Source: a virus
Direction: 5' to 3' (one strand)
IMG/VR virus record: IMGVR_UViG_3300044675_004297
Location: 1 to 41,786 of that record
Length of the DNA: 41,786 nucleotides
Shown here: positions 25,031 to 32,937 of the stretch, in pieces
Numbering within the stretch: position 1 is the first letter of the stretch
Layout: every line of letters begins with the position of its first letter
Notes under the pieces: generated by a model
What the model was told of the DNA's origin: nothing
Seen by the model: only the letters and a program-made list of their open reading frames with translations
Database searches by the model: none
Position numbers and translations under genes: made by a program

Positions 25031-25986
25031 CAGACATTACTCCAGTCGAAGTTTCTATACGCGGTCCAATACGGATCTCTAACTCGGAACTTCAGACATT
25101 CAAAGACTGCCGACGTAAGTGGTGGCTAAACTACTACCGCAGGCTTCAACCGCAGACAACAAACTACACTGGCGCGCTAGCTCTAGGTTCTCGTATTCAC
25201 GAAGCGCTCGATATGTACTACTCGACTGGTATGCCGCTTCTCGAAGCACACAGTCAGTTAGTACAAAAAGACAAGCACACCTTGCTTGAGCAATTCCGTG
25301 ACACAATGGACTTGGATAGCGAGGCTGAACTCGGACGCATCATGCTCGAAGGTTATCTTGATTGGGTAGACGAGAACGGTATTGACGCAGAGCTTGAAAT
25401 GATCTCAACGGAAGAAATTATCTCGATGCCGATGCTCGACGGGAAAGTTGAACTCCAAGGCAAGCTCGATATGCGTGTCCGTCGTAAGGCTGACGGCGTT
25501 CGCATGTTCCGCGACTTCAAAACAGTCGGTGGCTCGTTTACAGAGTTTGCATCGCTTGCCCACATGAACGAGCAAATCCTTACGTACATGCTTCTCGAAG
25601 CTGCGCAAAATAAAGACGGTGAACGTTCGGAAGGCGGCATCTTTACAATGCTTAAAAAGGTAAAGCGTACAGCAAACGCTAAGCCACCGTTCTATGAGCA
25701 AATGGAAGTTCGCCATAACCAATTCGCGCTCCGTTCTTTCTGGAGCAGAATCAGCGGCACAGTCGCAGATCTTATGGGAGTCCGCGAGGCTCTCGACAAC
25801 GGCGCCGATCACTTTTTCGTGGCGTATCCACGTCCAAGTCGTGATTGCAAATGGAAGTGCCAATTTTTCGCTATATGTCCACTGTTTGACGACGGCAGCG
25901 CCGCCGAGCACGCAATTAGCGAACTGTATACGATCGATGATCCGTATGCATACTACAAAACAACAGAGATGAAAGGAAATGAATGA
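25027..25986 (+). CDS. Cas4/RecB-like PD-(D/E)xK exonuclease
   Basis: A 319-residue nuclease. Sequence shows GSRIHEAL (His58), GKLDMR (Asp148), RDFKTV (Asp163 and Lys165) and NEQILTY (Gln183), the order of the RecB/Cas4 nuclease fold. Cys28 in FKDCRRKWW and Cys274, Cys278 and Cys284 at the C-terminus fit a Cas4-type [4Fe-4S] cluster. There is no CRISPR array or cas1/cas2 nearby, and such enzymes are widespread in actinophage replication modules, so DNA end processing in recombination is the likely role. The GTG start overlaps the helicase stop (GTGA). Confidence 0.88.
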   Translation: MTDITPVEVSIRGPIRISNSELQTFKDCRRKWWLNYYRRLQPQTTNYTGALALGSRIHEALDMYYSTGMPLLEAHSQLVQKDKHTLLEQFRDTMDLDSEAELGRIMLEGYLDWVDENGIDAELEMISTEEIISMPMLDGKVELQGKLDMRVRRKADGVRMFRDFKTVGGSFTEFASLAHMNEQILTYMLLEAAQNKDGERSEGGIFTMLKKVKRTANAKPPFYEQMEVRHNQFALRSFWSRISGTVADLMGVREALDNGADHFFVAYPRPSRDCKWKCQFFAICPLFDDGSAAEHAISELYTIDDPYAYYKTTEMKGNE

Positions 25987-25987
25987 C

Positions 25988-26749
25988 ATGTCAGAAGTAC
26001 AACGTTCACTAACTATCATGGTCTATGGCGAGTCAAAGGTTGGTAAATCAACCTTCGCCGTCACAGCACCATATCCACGTCTCATGCTTGACGTTGAAGG
26101 CGGACACAGGTTCCTGCCAATTAACGTTAAGTATTGGGATCCACTACGCGAGGAGCCACCAATCGCTGATGGCACTTGGGATACATGCGTTGTCAACGTC
26201 ACAGACTACGACACCGTTCTCAAGGCGTATCAGTGGTTGCAAATTGGCAAGCACCATTTCAAGTCATTGATTATTGACTCGGTGTCTGAACTCCAGGTTA
26301 AGTGCGTCGATACGATCGCCGGTAAAAACCAGATGCAAATGCAACAGTGGGGAGAACTTCTCCGTCACATGGGTGCGCTGCTTCGTGACCTTCGCGACTT
26401 GACAATGCATGCAACAAATCCTCTCGAGGCAGTCATTCTTACAGCAATGGCTCGTCAAGGTCAAGACGGTCGTTACCGTCCTTACCTTCAAGGACAGCTT
26501 GCAATCCAAGCACCATACTTCTACGATATTCTTGGCGCGCTCAGCGTTGAAGAATTTCCAAACCCAGACCCAACACAAGCGCCGTTCAAGGCACGTCGTA
26601 TGTACGTCGAGCGTACAGCACAGTACGAAGCCGGTGAGCGTGTTCAAGGTCGCCTTGGAAAAATCGTAGAACAACAAGATCTCGGTGTTGAGCGTATGCT
26701 TGACATCGTGTTTGGCCCACGGCCAGAACCAAAAGCTAAAAAGCAATAA
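25988..26749 (+). CDS. Sak4-like RecA-fold ATPase
   Basis: A 253-residue NTPase. Walker A GESKVGKST (14-22) and a LIIDSVSEL Walker B match phage Sak4-type recombinases, which are single-domain RecA homologues. It sits between a Cas4-like nuclease and an SSB-like protein, the classic setting for phage single-strand annealing or strand exchange. I use ATG at 25988, which has AAAGGA at 25972-25977; the ATG three codons earlier at 25979 is too close to that site. Confidence 0.8.
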   Translation: MSEVQRSLTIMVYGESKVGKSTFAVTAPYPRLMLDVEGGHRFLPINVKYWDPLREEPPIADGTWDTCVVNVTDYDTVLKAYQWLQIGKHHFKSLIIDSVSELQVKCVDTIAGKNQMQMQQWGELLRHMGALLRDLRDLTMHATNPLEAVILTAMARQGQDGRYRPYLQGQLAIQAPYFYDILGALSVEEFPNPDPTQAPFKARRMYVERTAQYEAGERVQGRLGKIVEQQDLGVERMLDIVFGPRPEPKAKKQ

Positions 26750-26769
26750 CAGAAAGACAGGTAATCATT

Positions 26770-27327
26770 ATGAGTACACTTAATTGGGGCGATCTTGTAA
26801 AAGACGCCGGCGAAGTTGGCAGTTACGATCCGTTGCCGGACGGTGACTACGAACTGCAAATCATTGAAGCCGTAGCAAAGGTTTCACAGTCAGGCAAGAC
26901 TATGTTCGCTGTCAAGGCACAGGTCCAGGTAGGCGCACACGCAAAGCGTCTTGTTTGGGACAACCTCGTTGTTTCCAGCGACAACCCAACAGCACTGGGC
27001 ATCTTCTTCCGCAAGATGAACGCTCTCGGTTTGAACCGCGATTTCTTCGCAACAAACCCGAGCAACGCCCAGATTGAACAGGCTCTTCGTGGTCGTTCAT
27101 TCCGTGCACAGGTTGGTTCACGTACCTGGCAAGGTCAGAAGAAGAACGAGATCAAGACGTACTACAGCGTTGTTGGCGCAACTGCAGCACCCGCTGCCGC
27201 TGCACCAGTAGCTGCAGCCGCACCTGCTCCCGCACCTGCTCCTGCTCCAGCCGCAGCGCCTGCTCCTGCTCCAGCACCAGTTGCTGAAGCAGCGCCTGCT
27301 CCTGCTGCTCCCGCAGCTCCGTTCTGA
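26770..27327 (+). CDS. ssDNA-binding-like protein with Ala-Pro tail
   Basis: A 185-residue protein. Residues 1-135 resemble the DUF669-type phage proteins found beside Sak4: PLPDGDYELQI, KTMFAVKAQV, a FFRKMNALGL helix and FRAQVGSRTWQGQKKNEI. These are thought to bind ssDNA. Residues 136-185 are almost only Ala and Pro with a few Val and Glu, ending in APF; the usual acidic SSB tip is absent, although the final Phe is kept. The tail is probably flexible. The gene closes the replication operon just before a strong terminator hairpin. Confidence 0.75.
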   Translation: MSTLNWGDLVKDAGEVGSYDPLPDGDYELQIIEAVAKVSQSGKTMFAVKAQVQVGAHAKRLVWDNLVVSSDNPTALGIFFRKMNALGLNRDFFATNPSNAQIEQALRGRSFRAQVGSRTWQGQKKNEIKTYYSVVGATAAPAAAAPVAAAAPAPAPAPAPAAAPAPAPAPVAEAAPAPAAPAAPF

Positions 27328-27349
27328 TAACGGAATAACTAAAAGTTAG

Positions 27350-27397
27350 GAAGTGGCGCGATTGTCGAAAGATGATCGCGCCGCTTCTTAGTCTTTC
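27350..27397 (+). terminator. Strong hairpin terminator after the SSB-like gene
   Basis: GAAGTGGCGCGAT (27350-27362) pairs with ATCGCGCCGCTTC (27375-27387) over 13 bp including one G-T pair, with a 12-nt loop, then TTAGTCTTTC. It is the best terminator in the window and separates the replication operon from the glycosyltransferase genes. The T tract is imperfect. Confidence 0.7.
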
Positions 27398-27401
27398 ATG
27401 G

Positions 27402-27407
27402 TACTAT
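27402..27407 (+). promoter_or_regulatory. Extended -10 box before glycosyltransferase gene
   Basis: TGGTACTAT (27399-27407) lies just after the terminator and 39 nt before the ATG at 27447, which has a GGAGA ribosome site. Confidence 0.5.
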
Positions 27408-27446
27408 GCACGTATCAACACACACTAAAGACGTAGGAGATAATCA

Positions 27447-28700
27447 ATGCGCGTCGCAATTCTTGAGCCGGAACCATCAGTAAAAGGTCCGACTCGTTTC
27501 GCATTCAACCTTCGAGAAGGTTTCTTACAGCTTGGGCATGATTGCCAAGTTGTTTCATACACAAAAAGTGGAAAGACCCGCGTGTCCTGGGGCAAAGCCC
27601 AGCATGGCGGTCGCTGGTGGGGCACCGCACCTGACGTCGTTGTAAAGACATCTCATCTTGTTGAGTTACTCGACACATATGATCTCGTTGTTCTTCCAGA
27701 AATCCGCGTTCTCGCGCACGACAAGGCAGCTACAAAAACTGGCGAAGGCGTGCTCCCAGATTACGTTGATGCATTGCGTAAAACGAAGACGCGCTGGACA
27801 ACAGCACTTCATGGTACTCCGTATATTCAGAGCGAAATTCCATTCGTTAAAGATTTGCTAGAGTCGCCTTCACGCGCTAATGCGTTTGTTACAACACGTG
27901 ACAATCCTGAAGGTGATGCAAACGACTACTTCTCGTCGATCAAGTGGGTGCGTACTCGTCTTCCATACTTGCCACGGCACGAAATCAATGATCCAATCCC
28001 AATGACAGATGTCGTCGGTGTCACTGGTCGCTTTGTTTACAACAAGGGACAACCGCTTGCAGCCGTTGCAGGTGCGTTTTTGCCAGAAAACATCACAATG
28101 GAACTCTGGGGTTCTTGCTCTGTTGGTCTTGGGCCATCACCAACATATTTGGTGTATGAACAACTCAAAGATCATTTTGGTGCTGTTGGCAAACGTCACG
28201 CAGTTATTAAAGAAGAGAACATTGGCAGGCCCGGATTTGACGAAGACGGTAACGTCATTACGCCATACCACTGGGATCTTAAGGTTCCTAACGGTCCAGC
28301 AATTAGTTATCTAGGTAACTATTTTGATCCAGTAGAGGTGAACTCACGTTTCCGTGTACACCTTAACTTAACAGCAGGCAACTTCTCAAGCGGACACTGT
28401 GAGTTCACGACGATGGAAGCTCTTGAAGCCGGTGCAATGTGCGTTACACCGAAGCACTTGTCTGACCCTGAGTTCAAAATGAACATTATTGATTACTACA
28501 CTAAGTCACCGACTCACGCCAAGCTTATTCATGCCGACGGTATTGAACTTGCAAAACGGATCGCTGAATCAGTAAAAGAGTCGCTTGAAATCCCAGACGC
28601 AGAACGTCTTGAAATCGCCAAGTATAACCGTGCGCTACTGCGTGATATGAACTCACCAGCAAAAACGGCACAGGCGATGATTGACAGTCTTGACGCTTAA
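27447..28700 (+). CDS. GT-B fold glycosyltransferase (GT4-like)
   Basis: A 417-residue protein. The N-terminal half begins RVAILEPEPSVKGPTRFAFNL, like the acceptor-side Rossmann fold of GT4 enzymes (Gly-Pro then an N-terminal helix). The C-terminal half has VTGRFVYNKGQP and CEFTTMEALEAGAM, in which Glu319 and Glu327 give the E-x7-E retaining glycosyltransferase signature. Possible acceptors are DNA bases, host surface polymers or virion proteins; the sequence does not say which. It heads a gene run with a second glycosyltransferase-like gene and a dNTP pyrophosphatase. A terminator and promoter lie upstream. Confidence 0.8.
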   Translation: MRVAILEPEPSVKGPTRFAFNLREGFLQLGHDCQVVSYTKSGKTRVSWGKAQHGGRWWGTAPDVVVKTSHLVELLDTYDLVVLPEIRVLAHDKAATKTGEGVLPDYVDALRKTKTRWTTALHGTPYIQSEIPFVKDLLESPSRANAFVTTRDNPEGDANDYFSSIKWVRTRLPYLPRHEINDPIPMTDVVGVTGRFVYNKGQPLAAVAGAFLPENITMELWGSCSVGLGPSPTYLVYEQLKDHFGAVGKRHAVIKEENIGRPGFDEDGNVITPYHWDLKVPNGPAISYLGNYFDPVEVNSRFRVHLNLTAGNFSSGHCEFTTMEALEAGAMCVTPKHLSDPEFKMNIIDYYTKSPTHAKLIHADGIELAKRIAESVKESLEIPDAERLEIAKYNRALLRDMNSPAKTAQAMIDSLDA

Positions 28701-28716
28701 CGAAACGGCATATTTA

Positions 28717-29730
28717 ATGAAGCCAAAAATACTAATAACTGGTATGACGGCCCAGCAATACTCGCCTGCGGTTGCTACTCGTTCGTTGTCATTTGCAGGA
28801 ATACTAACGCAGGTTCTCATGAAGCTAGGCTACGACGTAGACTTCACAGAACCATCAACAGCGTGGGACGATGCGATCCTTTCGCAGTACTCGCACGTGC
28901 TTGTTGGTGTTGCACCACCTCTTAGTGTAACTGCAAACGGCACGTACGGCGCATTGTCTATTATTTCAAGACTATCCGGAAGTGACAAGCTCACATTGTT
29001 TATTGACGCTCCGGAGCCGTGGAAAATATTTGCTAATATTAGAGCTATTGAGAAAAACGATCACACGCTTTTCAAGTCGTTTTACGCGAAGCGAAAAGGG
29101 TACAAGACGGTGACAGAAAACTCTAGTGAACGAGACCGCGTTGTTCAAGCAATCACGTCTCTCGGGACCTCTCAATGGCCGACTACGCTATTCCCTGCAT
29201 TGCCGTGGAACGGTAATCCGTCAGAGTTTGCTGGCGTACCGGAGAATGCGGCTAGGTCGATGACTGCAGTGTATGTAGATTCATTGCTAGTTAGCAACGA
29301 AACGAACTTCAACTCAGCGCGCACTAAGCGTTGGGTTGTAGAAAACGATTCGACTAAGTGGACAAAAGACACTCTTCAAACACTTGCAACCCCGGGTCTG
29401 TCTACCCGTGAACATAAGATTCGCACTAGCGATGATTTGTACAACGCAATGAGTTCAAGCACGGGTGCATTGGTTGGTCCTCACGGAGACAAGATGACTT
29501 GGTGGTCGATTGCGTTTTCACACGCACTCAACGCTTCTACTCCTATTGCGACTGACTGGCGTGCAAGTCGCGTCATCGGAAACGCATGGGATCATCTGGC
29601 AAGTGGTATCGATGAAATGACACCGATCGACCAGTATGAACTAGCGGTTACTCAGAAGATTCAATATATTCAGAGTCTGTTGAAACAAAAAGACATAACT
29701 ATACAATTACAAGAACTCGTAAGGAGTTAA
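28717..29730 (+). CDS. Putative second glycosyltransferase-like protein
   Basis: A 337-residue protein starting at ATG 28717 (the frame is open from a TTG at 28681, but that would overlap the upstream gene). It begins PKILITGMTAQQYS, typical of a Rossmann-type strand-loop, and has SLSFAGILTQVLMKLGYDVDF and a C-terminal GALVGPHGDKMTWWSIAFSHALNASTPIATDW segment suited to a GT-B nucleotide-sugar site. No E-x7-E motif was found. It follows the GT4-like gene by 16 bases, so the two likely act together. Confidence in a glycosyltransferase role is limited. Confidence 0.5.
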   Translation: MKPKILITGMTAQQYSPAVATRSLSFAGILTQVLMKLGYDVDFTEPSTAWDDAILSQYSHVLVGVAPPLSVTANGTYGALSIISRLSGSDKLTLFIDAPEPWKIFANIRAIEKNDHTLFKSFYAKRKGYKTVTENSSERDRVVQAITSLGTSQWPTTLFPALPWNGNPSEFAGVPENAARSMTAVYVDSLLVSNETNFNSARTKRWVVENDSTKWTKDTLQTLATPGLSTREHKIRTSDDLYNAMSSSTGALVGPHGDKMTWWSIAFSHALNASTPIATDWRASRVIGNAWDHLASGIDEMTPIDQYELAVTQKIQYIQSLLKQKDITIQLQELVRS

Positions 29731-29732
29731 AC

Positions 29733-30206
29733 ATGGGAACATTATTCAATCAGTGGCTCACGCAAACGCGTCGTCTTCAAACGGAAGCGTATAACATCGA
29801 CTACAGCAAGTTTCAAGGAACTGAACATGAGAACCTCAATACTTTGATTGAGTACATTCGCTGGAACATGCTTGCTATTGACGACGAACTTGCTGAAGTC
29901 CGTCAAGCTATTTCTTGGAAGCCTTGGCAGCACGATGACCCGTACGCAGATCGTCATGAGGTTCTCAAGGAATGCGTTGACGTTCTTCATTTTGTTGCAA
30001 ACATTCTCTGTGCAGTAGATGCTACTGATGAAGAGCTCGATGCCGAGTATCTTAAAAAAATGCAAAAAAATGCTGATCGTCAAAAGAACGGTTATCGTGT
30101 TCTCGATGAAGGTATGAAGTGCACGCTGTGCGTGCGTGCTTTGGACGACTACGATACTGACGCATGTATTGTTGTCGGCTGCCCATTTAAGCAAAAGACA
30201 GACTAA
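29733..30206 (+). CDS. All-alpha dNTP pyrophosphatase (MazG/dUTPase-dCTPase type) with Cys tail
   Basis: A 157-residue protein. IDDELAEVRQAI (Glu52, Glu55) and HEVLKECVDVLHF (Glu80, Asp83) form the ExxE...ExxD magnesium site of all-alpha NTP pyrophosphatases, the superfamily including MazG, dimeric dUTPases and T4 gp56 dCTPase-dUTPase. The likely reaction is dUTP or dCTP to dNMP plus pyrophosphate. The C-terminal 30 residues have four Cys (130, 133, 145, 150), a possible zinc site not usual in the family. AGGAG lies upstream of the ATG, and the stop overlaps the next start (TAATG). Confidence 0.78.
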   Translation: MGTLFNQWLTQTRRLQTEAYNIDYSKFQGTEHENLNTLIEYIRWNMLAIDDELAEVRQAISWKPWQHDDPYADRHEVLKECVDVLHFVANILCAVDATDEELDAEYLKKMQKNADRQKNGYRVLDEGMKCTLCVRALDDYDTDACIVVGCPFKQKTD

Positions 30207-30436
30207 TGATTATGTGGATTCAAGCCCATGTAAGTAACGTCAAGCCTGGAGATACAGTTCGTGTAAAAGACGATTCGTTCGATAAAGGTACTGGAGAAAT
30301 GCACAACGGGCGCATATGTGAAGTGCTTAGTACTCGCAGTGGGGACATCGTTGTCAAGTCTATTGACGACCGCAAGCCAGAACTTCCAAAGACGTATTAC
30401 CCAGCAATCGTTTTAGAGAAAAGAGTAGAAGAATGA
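30206..30436 (+). CDS. Small KOW/SH3-like phage protein
   Basis: A 76-residue protein; the segment NVKPGDTVRVKDDSF, then HNGRICEVLSTRSGDIVV, is a beta-barrel pattern (KOW/SH3-like) seen in small actinophage proteins of unknown role. Overlaps the genes on both sides by 1-4 bases. Confidence 0.65.
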   Translation: MIMWIQAHVSNVKPGDTVRVKDDSFDKGTGEMHNGRICEVLSTRSGDIVVKSIDDRKPELPKTYYPAIVLEKRVEE

Positions 30437-30633
30437 GAATCGCAGTAGAACTTGAAGCGTACGGCGCGACAATGTCCGCAATCGTCGCTGACGCCACGAA
30501 ACACTGGCAGGACTTTACTGGCAACCCAGAGGCTGTTCTTCCTCACGATACGGAGATATCGGTGCAGCAACATGCAACGCACGAATACAAAGGTGTTGTG
30601 TTTGCGCGCGTAAGGATTGAAACAAATGACTGA
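30433..30633 (+). CDS. Small conserved-type phage protein
   Basis: A 66-residue protein (IAVELEAYGATMSAIVADATKHW then a short beta end). Small proteins of this pattern occur in actinophages next to DUF6378-like genes, as I recall; function unknown. Starts in an ATGA overlap with the upstream stop and overlaps the next gene. Confidence 0.6.
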   Translation: MRIAVELEAYGATMSAIVADATKHWQDFTGNPEAVLPHDTEISVQQHATHEYKGVVFARVRIETND

Positions 30634-30925
30634 TAAGAATAAAATCGCTGCACGCCAGCGTGTTCTTGACGAAGCCGGTGTAATTATTTCCGGTCAACGC
30701 GACGCGCAGTACGGTGGACCTGAAGACAACTTCACACGCATTGCAAAAATCTGGTCAGTAATTCTTGGCATTGAAGTTACAGCAGAAGACGTTGCGATGA
30801 TGATGGTTGGACTCAAGGTTGCGCGTTATGCAAACAAGTCTGGATTCCAAGCTGACACATGGACTGACATTGTTGGTTACGCCGCTTGTGGGTTTGAAGT
30901 AGGCGAAAAGGCCGCTGGTAAGTAA
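30626..30925 (+). CDS. DUF6378-like phage protein
   Basis: A 99-residue helical protein. The motif QYGGPEDNFTRIAKIWSVIL, followed by EDVAMMMVGLKVARYA and DTWTDIVGYAACG, matches the pattern of DUF6378 proteins common in phages. Function unknown; it resembles MazG-like helical bundles but lacks their full acidic motif. I choose ATG at 30626 because AAGGA (30612-30616) is 9 nt upstream; an in-frame TTG at 30617 abuts it. Confidence 0.7.
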   Translation: MTDKNKIAARQRVLDEAGVIISGQRDAQYGGPEDNFTRIAKIWSVILGIEVTAEDVAMMMVGLKVARYANKSGFQADTWTDIVGYAACGFEVGEKAAGK

Positions 30926-30936
30926 CATTAGCGTGT

Positions 30937-30959
30937 TACAATGACATTCTTGCTACACT
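30937..30959 (+). promoter_or_regulatory. Two extended -10 boxes before the methyltransferase gene
   Basis: TGTTACAAT (30934-30942) and TGCTACACT (30951-30959) are both of the TGn-TAxxxT form and lie in the 54-nt gap before the ATG at 30980. AAGGTAGG serves as the ribosome site. Confidence 0.45.
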
Positions 30960-30979
30960 GACTGAAGGTAGGTAAAGCA

Positions 30980-32245
30980 ATGTCAAAACCGACATTTATT
31001 GACTGTAACGGACTTGCAGGGTTTATGAGCTACGGCTTTGTAAACGCTGGTATGGAAATGTCACTTCGCACAGGAACGCTAGACTTTGGGAATCGGGTTG
31101 CTGAACTCAATCGTCATCATCTTGGCAACAAATGGGACTCATTTTTTTCAAGTGATGATGAAGAATGGCCGATCGAACAAGCAGACGTAGTTATGGGTTG
31201 CCCACCGTGCTCTGGTTGGTCTGTATGGTCCGGCACTGTTAACCGCGGGCCTGACGCAGCAGCACACGAACACACGCGTGCGTTTATGCGGTACGCGGCT
31301 AGAGTAAAACCCAAAATGATCGTCTTCGAATGTGTGCAACAGGCTTACACGCAGGGACGTGACACAATGGTTAAGTATCGCGACATGGTCGAAGAACTGT
31401 CTGGCAAGAAATACGACCTGTATCACGTCAAAATGAACAACCTTCAAGTTGGTGGATTCTCGTACCGTGCTCGCTATTTCTGGACTGCTGTTGAGCAAGG
31501 AATGCCGTTTGGCGCAGTTGCGCACGCGCCTGAAGTAATGCCTACGCTTATGGACGTTATTGGCGATCTTGAGCATATGGAAATTACATGGAATGCACAA
31601 AAGTACAGCGGCCAAGGTTCATCGTTTGTGCAAGGTCTTCGCAATCAGAGTGGTGTTGTTGACGGTCACATGTCAAAAGAAACATCGAACTCAAATCGCG
31701 TCAAAGAAATCTTTGATATTCTTGGTGCAGACGGTTGGGGCGTATCTATGACTATGGACGATATGCTACGCAAAGCTGTTAATGAAAACGGTGGCAAGTT
31801 TCCACAGGCATGGGCTTCTTACGAAGAAAAGTATCTTGCCAATGATTTCAAGATGGGCTACTCGATGCCATCCCGCTGGGACGGTAATTCTTGGTGCCAT
31901 GTTCTTACTGGCGGTGGACTTGATCACACTGTCCATCCAACGCAAGCGCGCCTCATTACTCATCGTGAAGCTGCTCGTATTCAAGGTCTTCCAGACAACT
32001 GGGAGTTTAAAGACGCTCGCGGGTACTCAGCATTGAGCGCAACGTGGGGTAAAGCCGTTCCCGCTCAGGCAGGAAGATGGATTGGTGACACTGTAGTCGC
32101 TGCGCTAGCAGGGCAACCAAATGGTCCTCAGGGCGAACTCATTGGGGACCGTGAATGGTTAATCGACACTGATAAGGGATTTACCCGCCATTACGCAGCC
32201 AATAAGTGGTACCCAAACAAGTTTTCCAAGCGCGTCAAGAAGTAG
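30980..32245 (+). CDS. DNA cytosine C5-methyltransferase (variant motifs)
   Basis: A 421-residue C5 methyltransferase. Motif I is FIDCNGLAGFMSYGF, motif IV GCPPCSGWS (Cys77 nucleophile), motif VI FECVQQ where most enzymes have ENV, motif VIII GGFSYRARYF (Arg163 and Arg165), motif IX RLITHREAARIQGLPDNW, and motif X WGKAVPAQAG where GNAVP is usual. The core catalytic Cys and Arg residues are kept, so activity is likely. It may protect phage DNA from restriction. No restriction enzyme gene adjoins it. Alternatives are a modified reaction or dCMP-independent base modification. Target specificity cannot be read from the sequence. Confidence 0.82.
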   Translation: MSKPTFIDCNGLAGFMSYGFVNAGMEMSLRTGTLDFGNRVAELNRHHLGNKWDSFFSSDDEEWPIEQADVVMGCPPCSGWSVWSGTVNRGPDAAAHEHTRAFMRYAARVKPKMIVFECVQQAYTQGRDTMVKYRDMVEELSGKKYDLYHVKMNNLQVGGFSYRARYFWTAVEQGMPFGAVAHAPEVMPTLMDVIGDLEHMEITWNAQKYSGQGSSFVQGLRNQSGVVDGHMSKETSNSNRVKEIFDILGADGWGVSMTMDDMLRKAVNENGGKFPQAWASYEEKYLANDFKMGYSMPSRWDGNSWCHVLTGGGLDHTVHPTQARLITHREAARIQGLPDNWEFKDARGYSALSATWGKAVPAQAGRWIGDTVVAALAGQPNGPQGELIGDREWLIDTDKGFTRHYAANKWYPNKFSKRVKK

Positions 32246-32271
32246 ATTTTAATTTTCTGCCCGTCCGTTGA

Positions 32272-32277
32272 TATAAT
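32272..32277 (+). promoter_or_regulatory. Extended -10 promoter (TGA TATAAT)
   Basis: TGATATAAT at 32269-32277, identical to the box before the kinase gene, 26 nt upstream of the ATG at 32304. A weak TTAATT lies at the -35 distance. Confidence 0.6.
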
Positions 32278-32303
32278 GGCCATTAACGACAAAAGGACAG
32301 AAT

Positions 32304-32816
32304 ATGCAATCATTTCTCACAAGCACCGATTCGTTCGAGCTTACCTCACACCACATTGACAACAAGCGTTTACATAAGCAGACCTTAGAAGCCTGGCAGT
32401 GTCTTCTCACGATGTGCGAGCTAGATCCCGAAGGTAACGATCGAAAGCCTAAAGGTTGGTCTAATCACCCTGTTGTCAAAATGTGGCGAGGCCATGAAAC
32501 GCTACTTGTTTCTTACATTTCTGCCACGTACTTCGAATGGCGTTCACGCGGATACAAGTCAACGCTGCTCGAAAAGACTTACCGTACGTATGATCGTGCT
32601 GTAGATCTTGGGCGTATTTCTTCAGAACTTACATTGCCGTCTTGGATGCAAGACCAGCAGTATTTTTCTGACTTGTGTTCAACGCACAGGACCGCGCTTC
32701 TTTGCAAAAACTACGAGTGGTATCGCCAGTTTAATTGGGCCGAAGATCCTGGGTTTGCCCCACCCACCTATGACTATCTCTGGCCTCACCAAGATGGCTT
32801 TGTAGTCGCCGCGTAA
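32304..32816 (+). CDS. Pyrimidine-dimer DNA glycosylase (endonuclease V-like)
   Basis: A 170-residue protein matching the Pyr_excise/MSMEG_6728-type family: DNKRLHKQTLEAWQCL near the N-terminus, NHPVVKMWRGHETLL, and EWRSRGYKST. T4 endonuclease V (DenV) cuts DNA at UV-induced pyrimidine dimers using its N-terminal amine; here the N-terminal residue after Met is Gln, so the details may differ. UV repair would suit a phage of sunlit water. Own promoter upstream and an AAAGGA ribosome site. Confidence 0.7.
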   Translation: MQSFLTSTDSFELTSHHIDNKRLHKQTLEAWQCLLTMCELDPEGNDRKPKGWSNHPVVKMWRGHETLLVSYISATYFEWRSRGYKSTLLEKTYRTYDRAVDLGRISSELTLPSWMQDQQYFSDLCSTHRTALLCKNYEWYRQFNWAEDPGFAPPTYDYLWPHQDGFVVAA

Positions 32817-32825
32817 GACTTTCAG

Positions 32826-32861
32826 AGAAGCACTGAGAAGGCTTCTAAGGGCACTTAGCCC
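32826..32861 (+). terminator. Two adjacent small hairpins after the glycosylase gene
   Basis: AGAAGC (32826-32831) pairs with GCTTCT (32841-32846), and GGGC (32849-32852) with GCCC (32858-32861). There is no T tract, so termination is uncertain. Confidence 0.3.
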
Positions 32862-32921
32862 GTACAGGTGTATTTCCACGATAAAGCCGCAAAAACACCC
32901 CAGAATTTTATAGACATAGTG

Positions 32922-32927
32922 TATAAT
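32922..32927 (+). promoter_or_regulatory. -10 box TATAAT very close to a start codon
   Basis: TATAAT ends only 10 nt before the ATG at 32938, so the transcript would start about 3-4 nt upstream of the start codon. No Shine-Dalgarno is present. This is the layout of a near-leaderless actinobacterial transcript. Confidence 0.5.
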
Positions 32928-32937
32928 TACCGTTACA

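Noticed and set aside
25027-25986. Cas4-like gene as part of a CRISPR adaptation system
   Set aside because: No array, cas1 or cas2 is visible, and the neighbours are replication and recombination genes.
27175-27327. Low-complexity Ala-Pro coding DNA as a noncoding satellite
   Set aside because: The frame is continuous with the SSB-like domain and ends at a stop just before a terminator, so it is coding.
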